Source of the DNA: Microcaldota archaeon
GTDB lineage: Archaea > Micrarchaeota > Micrarchaeia > Anstonellales > Anstonellaceae
Length of the DNA: 53,334 bases
Direction: 5' to 3'
NCBI GenBank assembly: GCA_026413965.1
Contig: JAOAJY010000001.1
Span: 1-53,334 of the forward strand
Part shown: positions 10,176 to 20,492 of the stretch, in pieces
How the letters are laid out: every line of letters starts with the position of its first letter
How positions within the stretch are numbered: the first letter of the stretch is position 1
Translations under genes and position numbers: made by a program
The notes under the pieces: model-generated
Seen by the model: the letters and a program-made list of their open reading frames with translations, nothing else
The model's database searches: none
What the model was told of the DNA's origin: nothing

Positions 10176-11018
10176 ATGCTGTCTGCATACGCGCGGCTTT
10201 TCCGAATAGAGCATGCATTCATGCTCTCATTTGCGGTGCTGCTTGCGTTTTTTGCCAGGGGGGCTTTCCCGCAATGGCAAATCCTGCTTGCAGCCCTTGC
10301 AGCCCCTTTCTTCATAGAGATGGGCAGCTTTGCGCTCAATGACTATTTCGATGTTGAGACAGACTTGGCAAACCGGCGCAAAGACCGCCCCATAGCCTCA
10401 GGAGAGATAAGAAAGGAGAACGCGCTTTTTGCCTCGGCAATTTGCTATGCGGCAGGAATTTTTTGCCTGCTTCTCCTTCCTATCCAAGCATCAGCAATCG
10501 GGATGGCTTTCACAGCCCTTTCAGTTGCCTACAACGCCAAGCTGAAGGATTTGCCCGTGGCTGGAAACGCCTATATCGCGGCTTCGATGGCAGTCCCATT
10601 CGTATTCGGGGATTTGGTGGTGTCAAGCCAGCCTTCCGAAAGCATGCTTGCGATAGCTTCAGTCGCCTTTTTCGCTGGCTTTGGAAGGGAAATTGCCAAA
10701 TCCATAGAGGATGCTGAGGGCGACGCGGCATTCAGAAAGTCAAAAACGCTTCCTGTGGTTTTAGGCAAAGCCGCTTCCGCAAAACTTGCGGCAGGCTCAT
10801 ATGCTGCGGCGGTCTTGCTTTCTCCCCTGCCATTTGCCCTTGGGCTGAAGGCAAACACTCTTTCGCTTGGAATGGTGGCTATCGCAGCAATCTCGTTTGC
10901 CTATCTTGCAAAAAGCCTTTTGGAAAAGCTGGACAAGGAAAGCCTGGAAAGCTCAAGGAAAGCCTCCCTTCTTTCGCTTGCCATAGGGCTGGCAGGTTAC
11001 GCAGCAAGCGTCATTTAG
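10176..11018 (+). CDS. UbiA prenyltransferase (digeranylgeranylglyceryl phosphate synthase-like)
   Basis: NDYFDVETDLANRRKDRPIASGEI motif; about 8 TM helices; start at internal Met of ORF 10065..11018. Confidence 0.85.
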   Translation: MLSAYARLFRIEHAFMLSFAVLLAFFARGAFPQWQILLAALAAPFFIEMGSFALNDYFDVETDLANRRKDRPIASGEIRKENALFASAICYAAGIFCLLLLPIQASAIGMAFTALSVAYNAKLKDLPVAGNAYIAASMAVPFVFGDLVVSSQPSESMLAIASVAFFAGFGREIAKSIEDAEGDAAFRKSKTLPVVLGKAASAKLAAGSYAAAVLLSPLPFALGLKANTLSLGMVAIAAISFAYLAKSLLEKLDKESLESSRKASLLSLAIGLAGYAASVI

Positions 11019-12069
11019 AGCCCAGCATCTTGGCGAAATTCCTTCTCTGCCTGCTTTTCCATTTTCCTGAGTGGTAAGCATAGCTTGCCAAAAGGGGCAA
11101 AACCGAGGTGGCTTCTGCAAAGACCATCTGCTCAAAAGAGGTATCCACCTTGCCCCAGGAGCTTGCCTCTTTCAGGGTGGAGGAGGAGCATGCCCCGTCG
11201 CGCACATCTGCGACTGTTATCTGTATGGCGTATTTGTGCATCGGGACTTCCTTGCCCAAAATCTCAGCGCAAACCACGGTGTCTTGTGCAAAATTCTTGG
11301 GCACGCCTCCGCCAATCATAAGAAGCCCTGAGGAGGGGGATGCCATCTTTATCTTGGTGAGCTCGTAGAAATCCTTCACTGAGTCTATTGAGACGTGGCT
11401 TTCAGGGTGGTTGTGCTGGTGGAGAACCAGCCCGAAGCCTGCGGAGGAGTCGGAGAACGCTGGGCAGAAAATCGGAACGTTGTTCTCATATGCGATTTGC
11501 ACAAGAGACTCCTTCTTTTTTGCCCCTCCATTTTTCAAGTACTTCCCCATTTCCCAGATGAACTCCCTTGAGGAGTAAGGCTTTGGAGGAAGAGAATCTG
11601 CGATTTTGGCTATTGTCCTGTCGCAGACCTGAAGCTGCTCCTCATCAATGAAGGTGTCATATATCCTGTCTATGTAAAGCTTCCTTAGCAGGCGGTCGTC
11701 TACGTTTGGGGTGCCTATGTAGTGCTTGAAGCCAAGCGCCTCAAAAAAATCCATATCCACTATGGATGCGCCAGTTGCCACCACAGCATCAACCATGTTG
11801 TACTTGACCAAATCAGAGTATATCTTCATGCATCCTCCTGCAGATGTGCTGCCAGCAAGCGTCAGGATTATTGCGCAGCCCTTGTCCGAAAGCATCAAGT
11901 CAAATATTTTCGCTGCTCTTGCCAAATCCCTGCTGGTGAAAGACATCTTCTCCATGGCTTTTATTATCGGGGTGGCGTCAAACGAGGCGATGTCTATGTG
12001 CTCAATCTCCTCTTTGAGAAAATCTTTTTTCGCAGGCAAGAAACCTACCTCCGTGAATGCAATCCACAA
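11011..12069 (-). CDS. dys: Deoxyhypusine synthase
   Basis: GASIVDMDFFEALG, FCPAFSDSSAGFGL and SSWGKVDTSFEQMVFAEATSVLPLL. Confidence 0.9.
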   Translation of the reverse strand: MWIAFTEVGFLPAKKDFLKEEIEHIDIASFDATPIIKAMEKMSFTSRDLARAAKIFDLMLSDKGCAIILTLAGSTSAGGCMKIYSDLVKYNMVDAVVATGASIVDMDFFEALGFKHYIGTPNVDDRLLRKLYIDRIYDTFIDEEQLQVCDRTIAKIADSLPPKPYSSREFIWEMGKYLKNGGAKKKESLVQIAYENNVPIFCPAFSDSSAGFGLVLHQHNHPESHVSIDSVKDFYELTKIKMASPSSGLLMIGGGVPKNFAQDTVVCAEILGKEVPMHKYAIQITVADVRDGACSSSTLKEASSWGKVDTSFEQMVFAEATSVLPLLASYAYHSGKWKSRQRRNFAKMLGSK

Positions 12070-12123
12070 TTAGATAGCATGGATTTTAAACATTAGCAGA
12101 AATTTTAAGCTGGGGGGGAGAGG

Positions 12124-12999
12124 ATGGAGGTCATAACAAAAACCGAGCTTAAGGAGCTTAAGCTTTTTTCGCGAGGAAAAGTGCGCGACACCTATGAGCT
12201 TCCGGACGGAAACTTGCTCATGGTCGCAACCGACAGGCTCTCTGCATTTGACGTGGTTTTCCCAAACGGCATACCTTACAAGGGAGCGGTGCTCACGGAG
12301 CTTTCCCTGTTTTGGTTTGAGAAGCTCAAAGGGATTGTGGACAACCACTTGATATCAACCCAGCTTCCTTCTGGGCTTCCGAATTATCTGAAAAGGAGAA
12401 GCATGATTGTCAAACGGGCAAAGCCCATAAAGCTGGAATGTGTTGTCCGAGGATATCTTGCAGGCTCGGGCCTCAAGGAGTACAACGAGCATGGGACAGT
12501 CTGCGGCATACCGCTTCCAAAAGGGCTGAAAAATTCAAGCAAGCTTCCGCGCCCCATCTTCACGCCCTCAACAAAGGAGGATGTAGGGCATGACATAAAC
12601 ATCAACGACGAGCAAGGCGCCAAGCTTGTGGGCAAGGAGAGGTATGAGAAGCTGAAGGAAATCTCCCTGAAGCTTTACCAGACTGCGGCAGACTACGCAG
12701 CCACGCGCGGGATAATACTTGCGGACACAAAGTTTGAATTTGGGGAATACAATGGCAAGATAATCCTGATTGATGAGGTCTTGACCCCTGACTCATCCAG
12801 ATACTGGCCTGCCGACAAATACAAAGAGGGGCAAAGCCAGCCATCATACGACAAGCAGTATGTCCGGGATTACGTTGAGTCGATAGGCTGGGACAAGAAG
12901 CCCCCAGCGCCTTCCCTTCCGGAAGAGGTTGTCAAAAAGACCACTGAAAAGTACATTGAGGCTTATGAGAAGATAACCGGCAAAAAATTTGCCAGGTGA
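12124..12999 (+). CDS. purC: Phosphoribosylaminoimidazole-succinocarboxamide synthase
   Basis: [45 protein letters not shown]. Confidence 0.97.
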   Translation: MEVITKTELKELKLFSRGKVRDTYELPDGNLLMVATDRLSAFDVVFPNGIPYKGAVLTELSLFWFEKLKGIVDNHLISTQLPSGLPNYLKRRSMIVKRAKPIKLECVVRGYLAGSGLKEYNEHGTVCGIPLPKGLKNSSKLPRPIFTPSTKEDVGHDININDEQGAKLVGKERYEKLKEISLKLYQTAADYAATRGIILADTKFEFGEYNGKIILIDEVLTPDSSRYWPADKYKEGQSQPSYDKQYVRDYVESIGWDKKPPAPSLPEEVVKKTTEKYIEAYEKITGKKFAR

Positions 13000-13008
13000 G
13001 GTGATTTT

Positions 13009-13425
13009 GTGGTGGATGTGCTGATACTTTTGGGAAGCGAGTCTGACATGGAGATAGCCAACAAGGTAAAAGCCACGCTGGATGAATTCGGGGTATCAAA
13101 TGAGGTAAGGGTGGCGTCTGCCCACCGCAACCCTGACTTGGTGGACAAGCTGGTGAAGGAGTCGGACGCCAAAGTTTTCGTTGGCATAGCCGGGCTTTCA
13201 GCAGCGCTTCCAGGAGTGATTGCAAGCAAGACGAAAAAGCCCGTAATTGGCGTGCCTGTCTCAGTCAAGCTTGGAGGGCTGGATGCTCTTCTTTCCACTG
13301 TCCAAATCCCACCCGGCGTCCCTGTGGCAGCTGTGGGGATTGACAACGGCAAAAACGCAGCCCTTCTTGCTGTGCGCATACTGGCTCTTTCCGACCAAAA
13401 GCTGGCTGAGAAGCTTGTGAAGTGA
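13009..13425 (+). CDS. purE: 5-(carboxyamino)imidazole ribonucleotide mutase
   Basis: [48 protein letters not shown] start. Confidence 0.96.
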   Translation: MVDVLILLGSESDMEIANKVKATLDEFGVSNEVRVASAHRNPDLVDKLVKESDAKVFVGIAGLSAALPGVIASKTKKPVIGVPVSVKLGGLDALLSTVQIPPGVPVAAVGIDNGKNAALLAVRILALSDQKLAEKLVK

Positions 13426-14003
13426 TTGGGGTGTTTTTTCCTGAAATCCTGCGGAACTGCAAGCGCGGTCCGCAGGTGATTCTTCCTAAAGACATAGGCA
13501 TAATACTTGCCTATTCTGGAGTCGGGAAGAACTCGCTGGTTGTGGATGCTGGGACCGGAAGCGGCTGGCTTGCGATAGCCCTTGCCAATGTGGCAAAAAA
13601 GGTAGTAAGCTATGAGTGGAGGGAGGAATTTGCTGAGCTTGCCGAGAAAAACGCCAAAAAAGCAGGAGTCTTGGATTGGCTGGAGATAAAAAGGAAAAAT
13701 GTGCTTGAGGGCATTGATGAGAGGGGCGCGGATTTGGTGACTCTTGACCTGGCAGATTCCGACAAAGCGGTGCCTCACGCATTTTCTGCCCTGCGCAAAG
13801 GAGGCATGGTTTTCGGCTATCTTCCGCACATTGAGCAGTCAAGGAGGTTTTTTGAGGCTTGCCAGCAGGCAGGATTTGAGGAGGCGCAAATGGTCGAAAG
13901 CATAATGAGAAGCTATTTGGTCAGGCCTGCGGGGGTTCGCCCAGAAAACACCGGCTTGACTCACACCGGATATATTGTGTTTGCCAAAAAGGGAAAGCCT
14001 TAA
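13422..14003 (+). CDS. tRNA (adenine-N1)-methyltransferase-like SAM enzyme (TrmI family)
   Basis: [41 protein letters not shown]; overlaps purE stop (GTGA). Confidence 0.85.
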   Translation: MIGVFFPEILRNCKRGPQVILPKDIGIILAYSGVGKNSLVVDAGTGSGWLAIALANVAKKVVSYEWREEFAELAEKNAKKAGVLDWLEIKRKNVLEGIDERGADLVTLDLADSDKAVPHAFSALRKGGMVFGYLPHIEQSRRFFEACQQAGFEEAQMVESIMRSYLVRPAGVRPENTGLTHTGYIVFAKKGKP

Positions 14004-14045
14004 AATGCCTCTGCGGCATATCGGGCAAGCATAAAGAGGGATGCG

Positions 14046-14537
14046 ATGAGCAAAATCACCATACCTGCTATAGTGGAAGGAGGAAGGGCGACTGCTGGTC
14101 CTCCTCTTGGGCCTGCTTTGGGCCCGCTGGGCGTGAATATAGGCGGAATAATTGAGGAGATAAACAAGAAGACTGCTCCGTTTGCGGGATTGAAAGTGCC
14201 TGTGAAAGTGGTAGTGGACAAGGCAACCAAAAAATTTGAGGTAGAGGTTGGCAGCCCTTCCACCGGAGAGCTTCTGAAAAAAGAGCTTGGGGTGGAAAAG
14301 GGAAGAAAAGGGGGCGCTGAAGACCCGAAAGTGATAGGCAACCTCACGCTTGCTCAAGTAATCAAGGTCGCAAAGATGAAAGCAGGCGGCTCGCTTGTCA
14401 AAGATGTGAAAAAAGGGGCAAATGAGGTCCTTGGGACGTGCGTTTCGCTTGGCATAACTGTGGATGGCAAGGACCCGCGGAAAGTGATTGAAGAGATAAA
14501 GAAAGGCGAGCACGACAGCCAGTTCGCTTCTCAGTAG
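14046..14537 (+). CDS. rpl11: 50S ribosomal protein uL11
   Basis: VEGGRATAGPPLGPALGPLGVNIGGIIEEINKKT. Confidence 0.98.
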   Translation: MSKITIPAIVEGGRATAGPPLGPALGPLGVNIGGIIEEINKKTAPFAGLKVPVKVVVDKATKKFEVEVGSPSTGELLKKELGVEKGRKGGAEDPKVIGNLTLAQVIKVAKMKAGGSLVKDVKKGANEVLGTCVSLGITVDGKDPRKVIEEIKKGEHDSQFASQ

Positions 14538-14568
14538 ATTTAAATAGTCTTTTTGAGAAGACTGGCGC

Positions 14569-16191
14569 ATGTTCCGCTTTGCCCCTGCCTTTTTCCTTAT
14601 TGCAATCCTGCCTATCTCATTTTGCACAGTGATTTGGAGCCAGTCTGCCTCAGATGCCATAACCGGAAAGCCTGCTTTGTTCTCTGACAAGCTCGTCTTT
14701 ACCTCAGCAGACGGCAAGATTTATGCCCTTTCTGCCCAGTCAGGGGCAATCGCTTGGAGCTATGATTTGGGGGAAAGGGCGGCTTTCCCTGCGCATAAAT
14801 TGGATGAGTCAAAAATTGCTGCAGTTGGAGTAAAAGGCAAGCTTGCGGTGATAGGCGTAGCAGATGGCGTGCCTATCGCTACGGCCAGCTTGCTCTCAGC
14901 GCCAAAGGCATTCGCAGCAGGCGACGGGAAGGCGTTTGTGGCAACAAATGACAGCCTGATTGCCTACACCCCACAGGGCAAAAGAGCATGGAACCTGACC
15001 AAAGAGGGCATAGTTGGCCAGATGGGAATAGGCGAAGGCAGCCTCTATTTTGTTTCATCTGGCAGGCTTTATTCAGCCTCAACAGGAAGCGGAGCAATCA
15101 AATGGTCGGCTCCTGCCCATCAAACCTTCCTTTCTAGGCCAGCGGAATATGCAGGCGCAGTTTATGTTGGCGGAACTGATGGGCATCTTTATTCTTTTGA
15201 TGCTTCCACAGGAAGCCTGAGGTGGAGATTCAAGACTGGTGGATGGGTGGCATCTTCCCCTCTTCCAACCGCTGATGGAGTATATTTTGTATCAAATGAT
15301 GGAAACGCTTATGCAGTAAGCCAAAGCGGGCAGCTTCTGTTCAAAACCCCCATTAAGCCTTCGTGGGCGCAGCCAGCAGTGTACACAGGCAAAGGCAGGA
15401 GGACGGTGGTTTTCGCAGACAGCGAGGGAAAGCTTTATGGGGCGGATGCCTCAACCGGAGAGCTGATTTGGTCTTTCTTCTCCTATGGAACTCCTGAGGA
15501 CCTTGCCATGCACTCAGGAAACATTGCTTTTGGAACCAGCAAGGGCAAAATGTATCTTCTTTCTCCTTCTGCGATGTGCAGCTTCAGCTATCCTGAGAAT
15601 TTGGGGATTGTTGGCGGATGGGTTGTGGAGGTGGAAGGAGCCGCAAGCGCGGATGCTGGAATTGAGCAGGTGGAAGTCCGTGCTTCTTCCCCAGGAAAGC
15701 AAGGCTCTTGGGAAGCTGCATTTGGCAAGGAGAGCTGGCACATGCCTATTGACTTCGCCCGATTTGAAAGCGGACCGGTCAAGCTGGAATGCAGGGTGCG
15801 GGACTCTGGCGGCAGGACAGACACCCGAGATTTCTCATCCATCACATTGATAAAAGACGACAACGCGCCGCTTTTGAAAATGTTTGCGGAATATCCAAGC
15901 GAAGTGGAAGCAAATGAGGAGTTTTTTTTCTCTGCAAAAGATGAGAGAGGAAAGCACTTGAGGAATGTGAAGCTTGTGGTTGGCGGCATAGAAAGCGTTG
16001 GGGAAAGCCCGTTCACTATAAAGCTTGCATCCCCAGGAAAGGTTGCCATAACTGCTGAAAAAGCTGGTTTTGAGCCAATCGCAGCCGATGTGAAAGTCAG
16101 AGGAGGAACTGATTACGCCACGATTATCCTAGGGGCTGCGCTAGTTGTAGCCATTGGCTACTTCCTTGCCAAAAAAATGAAAAAGAAATAA
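14569..16191 (+). CDS. Secreted, membrane-anchored PQQ-type beta-propeller protein
   Basis: Signal peptide; repeated LYSASTGSGAIKW / LYSFDASTGSLRW / LYGADASTGELIW blades; C-terminal TM with KKMKKK. Confidence 0.85.
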   Translation: MFRFAPAFFLIAILPISFCTVIWSQSASDAITGKPALFSDKLVFTSADGKIYALSAQSGAIAWSYDLGERAAFPAHKLDESKIAAVGVKGKLAVIGVADGVPIATASLLSAPKAFAAGDGKAFVATNDSLIAYTPQGKRAWNLTKEGIVGQMGIGEGSLYFVSSGRLYSASTGSGAIKWSAPAHQTFLSRPAEYAGAVYVGGTDGHLYSFDASTGSLRWRFKTGGWVASSPLPTADGVYFVSNDGNAYAVSQSGQLLFKTPIKPSWAQPAVYTGKGRRTVVFADSEGKLYGADASTGELIWSFFSYGTPEDLAMHSGNIAFGTSKGKMYLLSPSAMCSFSYPENLGIVGGWVVEVEGAASADAGIEQVEVRASSPGKQGSWEAAFGKESWHMPIDFARFESGPVKLECRVRDSGGRTDTRDFSSITLIKDDNAPLLKMFAEYPSEVEANEEFFFSAKDERGKHLRNVKLVVGGIESVGESPFTIKLASPGKVAITAEKAGFEPIAADVKVRGGTDYATIILGAALVVAIGYFLAKKMKKK

Positions 16192-16247
16192 CGCAAATCC
16201 TCTAATTACCACAAATATTAAATACTGTTCTGGGCATATCAGAATGC

Positions 16248-16913
16248 ATGGCAATGAAGCAAAAGAAGCAGGATGCCTTTCAGCCCAGCCTTTTTGACCA
16301 GCAGACGCCTTTCCCAAAAAAAGAGCCCATAAGCGAGAGCATAAGAAAGGCAGGAAAAAAAGCTATTGAAGTTGGAAAAAAAGGCTGGTTCAACAAATGG
16401 AAAAAGGTTGTGGAAGAAGGCCTTTGCAGGTACCCTGACAAAATGCAGGCTTTGGAAAGCACGCCTGAAAGGAAGGCTTTTGACTACCAGCTTTCAGGAG
16501 TGATGATGCACTATTTGGATGAGCTTGGGGTATGCTTGGCTATCCTTGATGGCTATGACAATGCAAAGGAGATTGTGCGTATTGCGAAAAACGGGTTGGG
16601 GGAAATCCAGCTGGAAAGGATGCAAAAAGTGGCAAACAGCCTTCTGGTTGAAGCCCGCTACAGCAGATCATCAGATGATTTGGCAAATGCCTCGGCTGTT
16701 GTGATGCTGGTTGCGCTTCTTGCCCACACAAACAGAATCAAGGCCATGCTTTCGCGGGGGGAGGTAATTTCGCCTGTCAAGGAATATTTTGTGGCTTTGG
16801 AAAGAAAAAAAAGGAGAGGAATAAAATTTGCCAAGTTCATGCTTTCTGACATGCAGCTTTACAGCGCAGCCGAGCGATATGCGCAAAAGGCTTACGAAAT
16901 GGCTAAGCAATAG
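16248..16913 (+). CDS. Hypothetical helical protein
   Basis: 221-aa ORF preceded by an atattaaatac TATA-like element. Confidence 0.7.
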   Translation: MAMKQKKQDAFQPSLFDQQTPFPKKEPISESIRKAGKKAIEVGKKGWFNKWKKVVEEGLCRYPDKMQALESTPERKAFDYQLSGVMMHYLDELGVCLAILDGYDNAKEIVRIAKNGLGEIQLERMQKVANSLLVEARYSRSSDDLANASAVVMLVALLAHTNRIKAMLSRGEVISPVKEYFVALERKKRRGIKFAKFMLSDMQLYSAAERYAQKAYEMAKQ

Positions 16914-16915
16914 AG

Positions 16916-17371
16916 CTACTGGCTTTTTTCTGAGGCTTTTTGGTAGACTTTCAGGGTGTTTGCCTTTATTGTCACAGGTATGGGGACTGCGACCTCTGAA
17001 AGCTCCACAGTCACCTCGTCTTTGTTTGTGTCTATCTTTATCACGCGCGCCTTTTCTCCTTTGAAAGGCCCAGAAATAAGCTCGACCAAATCCCCTTTTG
17101 AGATGGAAAGCACGGCAGGCTTGGCAGCAGCTATCATCCCCTCTATCTCGCCTATCTGCATAGGCTTGCTCAGCACTCCTTTTATGTGGGGGATTTTGAG
17201 CCCTGCCTGCCTGACTGAAATCTCGTCAGCCCCTTCCACAACCAAATAGCCTTTGAGATCCTCAAAATGCGCAATTGAATATATTTTGAGCTTTTCTTTT
17301 TTCACCTTTTTCATCAGCATGTCCAGCACTATCTTTTCTTGCCCAGCAGTCACACGGTAAACGTATATCAT
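16916..17371 (-). CDS. spt5: Transcription elongation factor Spt5 (NusG N-terminal plus KOW)
   Basis: MIYVYRVTAGQEKIVLDML; KOW domain ISKGDLVELISGPFKGEKARVIKID. Confidence 0.93.
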   Translation of the reverse strand: MIYVYRVTAGQEKIVLDMLMKKVKKEKLKIYSIAHFEDLKGYLVVEGADEISVRQAGLKIPHIKGVLSKPMQIGEIEGMIAAAKPAVLSISKGDLVELISGPFKGEKARVIKIDTNKDEVTVELSEVAVPIPVTIKANTLKVYQKASEKSQ

Positions 17372-17381
17372 CTTTCCACCC

Positions 17382-17558
17382 TCAGATTCTGATTTCTGTA
17401 AGGCTGAGAATGAACGAAATCAGAACGCCAATCAGCCCTATCAAAATTATGCCAAGCAACGTTATCTTCACTATTTTCTCAAACTCCCTTTTTCGTGGGC
17501 GGGAGGCGACATTGAGCACGCGGATGCATTCCCGTGCATAATGAAGAACATCCAGCAT
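17382..17558 (-). CDS. secE: Protein translocase SecE (Sec61 gamma); not in the supplied ORF track (58 aa)
   Basis: Reverse-strand translation MLDVLHYARECIRVLNVASRPRKREFEKIVKITLLGIILIGLIGVLISFILSLTEIRI*; RPRKREFEKI plus single C-terminal TM is the SecE pattern; directly upstream of spt5. Confidence 0.9.
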   Translation of the reverse strand: MLDVLHYARECIRVLNVASRPRKREFEKIVKITLLGIILIGLIGVLISFILSLTEIRI

Positions 17559-17568
17559 CGCATCACCT

Positions 17569-18675
17569 TCAGCCTAGCAGGTCCAAGTCCAAATCAGCCT
17601 CTGCCAGGCTTGATGGGGAAGAGGCTGCTTGAAGCTCGTAATTTGGGAACTTGGCGCCTGCAAGAACCACAAGCACGCGGATTGAGGATTTCTTTGCGCT
17701 TTTCTCTATTCTGGCTCCCCAGATTATGTGGGAGGAAGGGTCAATCCTTTTTGATACCTCGCTTACTATAAGCTCGGCTTCCTTCAAAGTCATGTCTTCC
17801 CCGCCAATCACATTGATGAGCGCCCTGTTTGCTGTTGAGACATCCACATCCAAAAGAGGCGAGTTCATGGCAGTGTCCACAGCGATAAGCGCCCTCTGCT
17901 CAGGCTTTGCGTCAACCGAGGCTTCCCCCACCCCAACCACTGCGCAGCCTGCTCCTGAAAGGATGGTGCGCAAGTCGGCAAAGTCAAGATTCACCAACCC
18001 TGCCTTGGTGACAAGCTCGGTTATGCCTTTCACTGCCCCTGCAAGCACCTCATCGCTGACCTTGAAGGCAGTATTCAAGGGCAAATCCGGAACAATTGAG
18101 AGCAGCTTGTCGTTGGGGATGACTATGACCGTGTCTGCGTGCTTCCGCAGCTTCTCCAAGCCCTCAAGCGCATTGTGCATCCTTATTTTGCCTTCTGAGG
18201 AGAAAGGCAGAGTGACCACTGCGATAGTGAGGGCTCCTACTGCTTTCGCCTGCTCAGCAATTATTGCTGCGCTTCCGGTGCCTGTGCCTCCGCCAAGCCC
18301 GCAAGTCACAAAAACCATCATCCCGTCTGAGATAGCTGCTTTTATCTCCTCAACTGATTCTTTTGCTGCAGCCTCGCCCACAGCAGGGTTTGAGCCTGCC
18401 CCCATGCCTTTTGTGGTCTTTTTGCCAAGCAGAATCTTCTTGTCCGCCCGCATTTTGACAAGGTGCTGCACATCGGTATTCATGGCGATAAGCTTTGCGC
18501 CCTCAATCCTCATGTCAAACATCCTTGCCATGGTGTTGCAGCCTGAGCCGCCTGCCCCAACCACATAAATCTTCGGCTTGGACTGCTCAATGAATTTCAA
18601 AAGCTCGGCATCTTCCGGGCTCACTGTCACCCCTTCAGGAATCTGCGACTCTATATTGTCAAGGCCCATGAGCAT
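17569..18675 (-). CDS. ftsZ: Cell division protein FtsZ (first paralog)
   Basis: Tubulin signature CGLGGGTGTGSAAIIAE; VVGAGGSGCNTMARM. Confidence 0.97.
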   Translation of the reverse strand: MLMGLDNIESQIPEGVTVSPEDAELLKFIEQSKPKIYVVGAGGSGCNTMARMFDMRIEGAKLIAMNTDVQHLVKMRADKKILLGKKTTKGMGAGSNPAVGEAAAKESVEEIKAAISDGMMVFVTCGLGGGTGTGSAAIIAEQAKAVGALTIAVVTLPFSSEGKIRMHNALEGLEKLRKHADTVIVIPNDKLLSIVPDLPLNTAFKVSDEVLAGAVKGITELVTKAGLVNLDFADLRTILSGAGCAVVGVGEASVDAKPEQRALIAVDTAMNSPLLDVDVSTANRALINVIGGEDMTLKEAELIVSEVSKRIDPSSHIIWGARIEKSAKKSSIRVLVVLAGAKFPNYELQAASSPSSLAEADLDLDLLG

Positions 18676-18772
18676 CTTCCTCGCGCATGCTAACCCATTT
18701 ATCTTTCACGTCGGATATGCCGAGGAAAATTTATAATACCCTCTTTAAGCGCACATCCCTTAGTCCCCAGCT

Positions 18773-20329
18773 TCAGCCAACTGTCCCAAGAACCACTTTC
18801 CTAAGCTCCACAGGCTCCCAGCCCTCAAGGGCCTTTATGGCAAAGTCCAGCTTGGTTTCTGAGTTGGAGTGTATCTCAAAAAGCACATCCCCTTTTTTCA
18901 CGCTGTCCCCTCTTTCGCAGCAAAGCAGGACGCCGGCTGCCTTGTCATTGGGTGCGCCTGCCGCCCGGGCAACCTTGGAAAGCATCTTGTTGTCTATGTG
19001 GAATATCCTTCCTTGGCTTTGGGCAACCACCTTGTGCTTGTAGGCTGCAGCTGGGACATCGCCAATCTTGACGTTCTTCTTCCCTCCTTGAAGCTCCACA
19101 ATTTCTCGGAATTTGGCAAGGGCTTTGCCTGAAGATAAAATGCTTTGGGCAGCCGAAAAGCCCCTGCCTTTGGGCACCTTTCCAGCCATCTCAAGAAGCT
19201 CGCCTGCAAGCCTGCAGGATTTTTCGCGCAAGTCCCAAGGCCCTGTGTTGTTGAGCACAGAAAGCACGTCTATGCATTCAAGGGCAGGCCCCACCCCTTT
19301 GCCTATCGGCTCAGAGCCGTCAGTCACCAAAACCTCTATTTTCATCCCAAGCCTTTTCCCTATGCTTATGAAATTGGAGGCTAGCTTTTTTGCCTCTGCC
19401 TTGTCAGGTATCTTTGCGCCTCGCCCTATCGGTAAGTCAATCACCACATATTCTGCGCCTACGCTTTTTTTCTTGGCAAGAATGGAGGCAAGCATGACGC
19501 CTGTTGGGTCAAGCGAGAGCGGGTTCCTTATCTTGATCAGCTTGTCGTCTGCTGAGGCAAGCTTGAGCGCCCCTCCCCAAACCACGCAGCCCCTTGCTTT
19601 CCGGACTATTGAGCGCATTTCCTCAATATCAAGAGATACGCTGCAAAGAGTTTCCATGGTGTCCGCAGTCCCCGCAGCCGAAGTTATGGAGCGGCTTGAG
19701 GTCTTTGGGATGTAAAGGCCTGCGGCTGCCACTATAGGAACCACCACCATGGTGGTGCGGTTGCCTGCCACCCCTCCTATGCAATGCTTGTCGCATATGG
19801 GCCTTTTGCCAAGCTGCAGAGTCTGCCCGGTCTTGACCACTGCCTCGGTGAGCCCAACCACCTCATCATCGCTCATCCCCCTTATGTAAAGCGAGGTTAT
19901 GTAAGAGGCAAGCTCAGCCTCAGACAGCCGGTTCTCCATAAGCTCGCGCATTATGGTTTCAGTCTCCTGTGCAGAAAGCGGAAAGCCGTCCATTTTTTTC
20001 TTGATGAATTCTATTGAGGCTGGCCTTTGCATGTGCTTTATCTCTATCCTTTCGTCTTCGCTTGCCTCCAGCTCTTCTGCAACCTCAGAAAAAAGCATTA
20101 TCTCCCCGCGCCGCACAAGCTCTGGGGACAGGTCAATCAAAGCAACCGCCTCCTTGCCGCTTTCTGTGCGCAGTATCACGCGGTGGGAGGCATAAAGGTC
20201 GTTCTCATGGGCATCATCTTCATTGAGGACCACGATTTTGCCGCCTGCAGTCAGGTCCATGAGCCTGGCTTTGCAGAAGAATTTTTTGTATTCCCAGACT
20301 TTGTCCTTTGGGCTGACGGCAGGCTTCAT
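18773..20329 (-). CDS. AMP phosphorylase / thymidine phosphorylase family
   Basis: CDKHCIGGVAGNRTTMVVVPIVAAAGL, KTSSRSITSAAGTADTME; archaeal N-terminal extension (518 aa). Confidence 0.92.
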   Translation of the reverse strand: MKPAVSPKDKVWEYKKFFCKARLMDLTAGGKIVVLNEDDAHENDLYASHRVILRTESGKEAVALIDLSPELVRRGEIMLFSEVAEELEASEDERIEIKHMQRPASIEFIKKKMDGFPLSAQETETIMRELMENRLSEAELASYITSLYIRGMSDDEVVGLTEAVVKTGQTLQLGKRPICDKHCIGGVAGNRTTMVVVPIVAAAGLYIPKTSSRSITSAAGTADTMETLCSVSLDIEEMRSIVRKARGCVVWGGALKLASADDKLIKIRNPLSLDPTGVMLASILAKKKSVGAEYVVIDLPIGRGAKIPDKAEAKKLASNFISIGKRLGMKIEVLVTDGSEPIGKGVGPALECIDVLSVLNNTGPWDLREKSCRLAGELLEMAGKVPKGRGFSAAQSILSSGKALAKFREIVELQGGKKNVKIGDVPAAAYKHKVVAQSQGRIFHIDNKMLSKVARAAGAPNDKAAGVLLCCERGDSVKKGDVLFEIHSNSETKLDFAIKALEGWEPVELRKVVLGTVG

Positions 20330-20378
20330 GCCCCAGCATACTCTGAAGAGATTTAAAAAGAATTAGGAATTTGCTTGT

Positions 20379-20492
20379 GTCAGCAGCAACGCGCCTTCCC
20401 GCGCCAAGCGCAGTACAAGCCACGTCGTGCAGGAGCTTAACTTCCGAGTTCGGAATGGGTTCGGGTGTTTCCCCCTGCCTATGGCCGCTGAC
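20379..20492 (-). rRNA. rrf: 5S ribosomal RNA
   Basis: Minus strand reads gtcagcggcc...cgaacccattccgaactcggaagttaagctcc...gttgctgctgac; terminal helix GUCAGCGGC/GCUGCUGAC; TATA-like gttaaaaac about 26 nt upstream. Confidence 0.95.

Noticed and set aside
14546-14563. AGTCTT-TTTGAG-AAGACT hairpin upstream of the beta-propeller gene
   Set aside because: Lies between TATA (atttaaat) and an ATG so close that the transcript is probably leaderless; could as well be the uL11 terminator, no further support
16263-16310. QPSLFDQ near the N-terminus of the 221-aa protein as a sliding-clamp (PIP-like) motif
   Set aside because: Only a partial match (single aromatic) and no replication context
17651-18568. 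305-aa plus-strand ORF opposite ftsZ
   Set aside because: Antisense shadow of the clear FtsZ reading frame; low-complexity composition and no recognisable motifs
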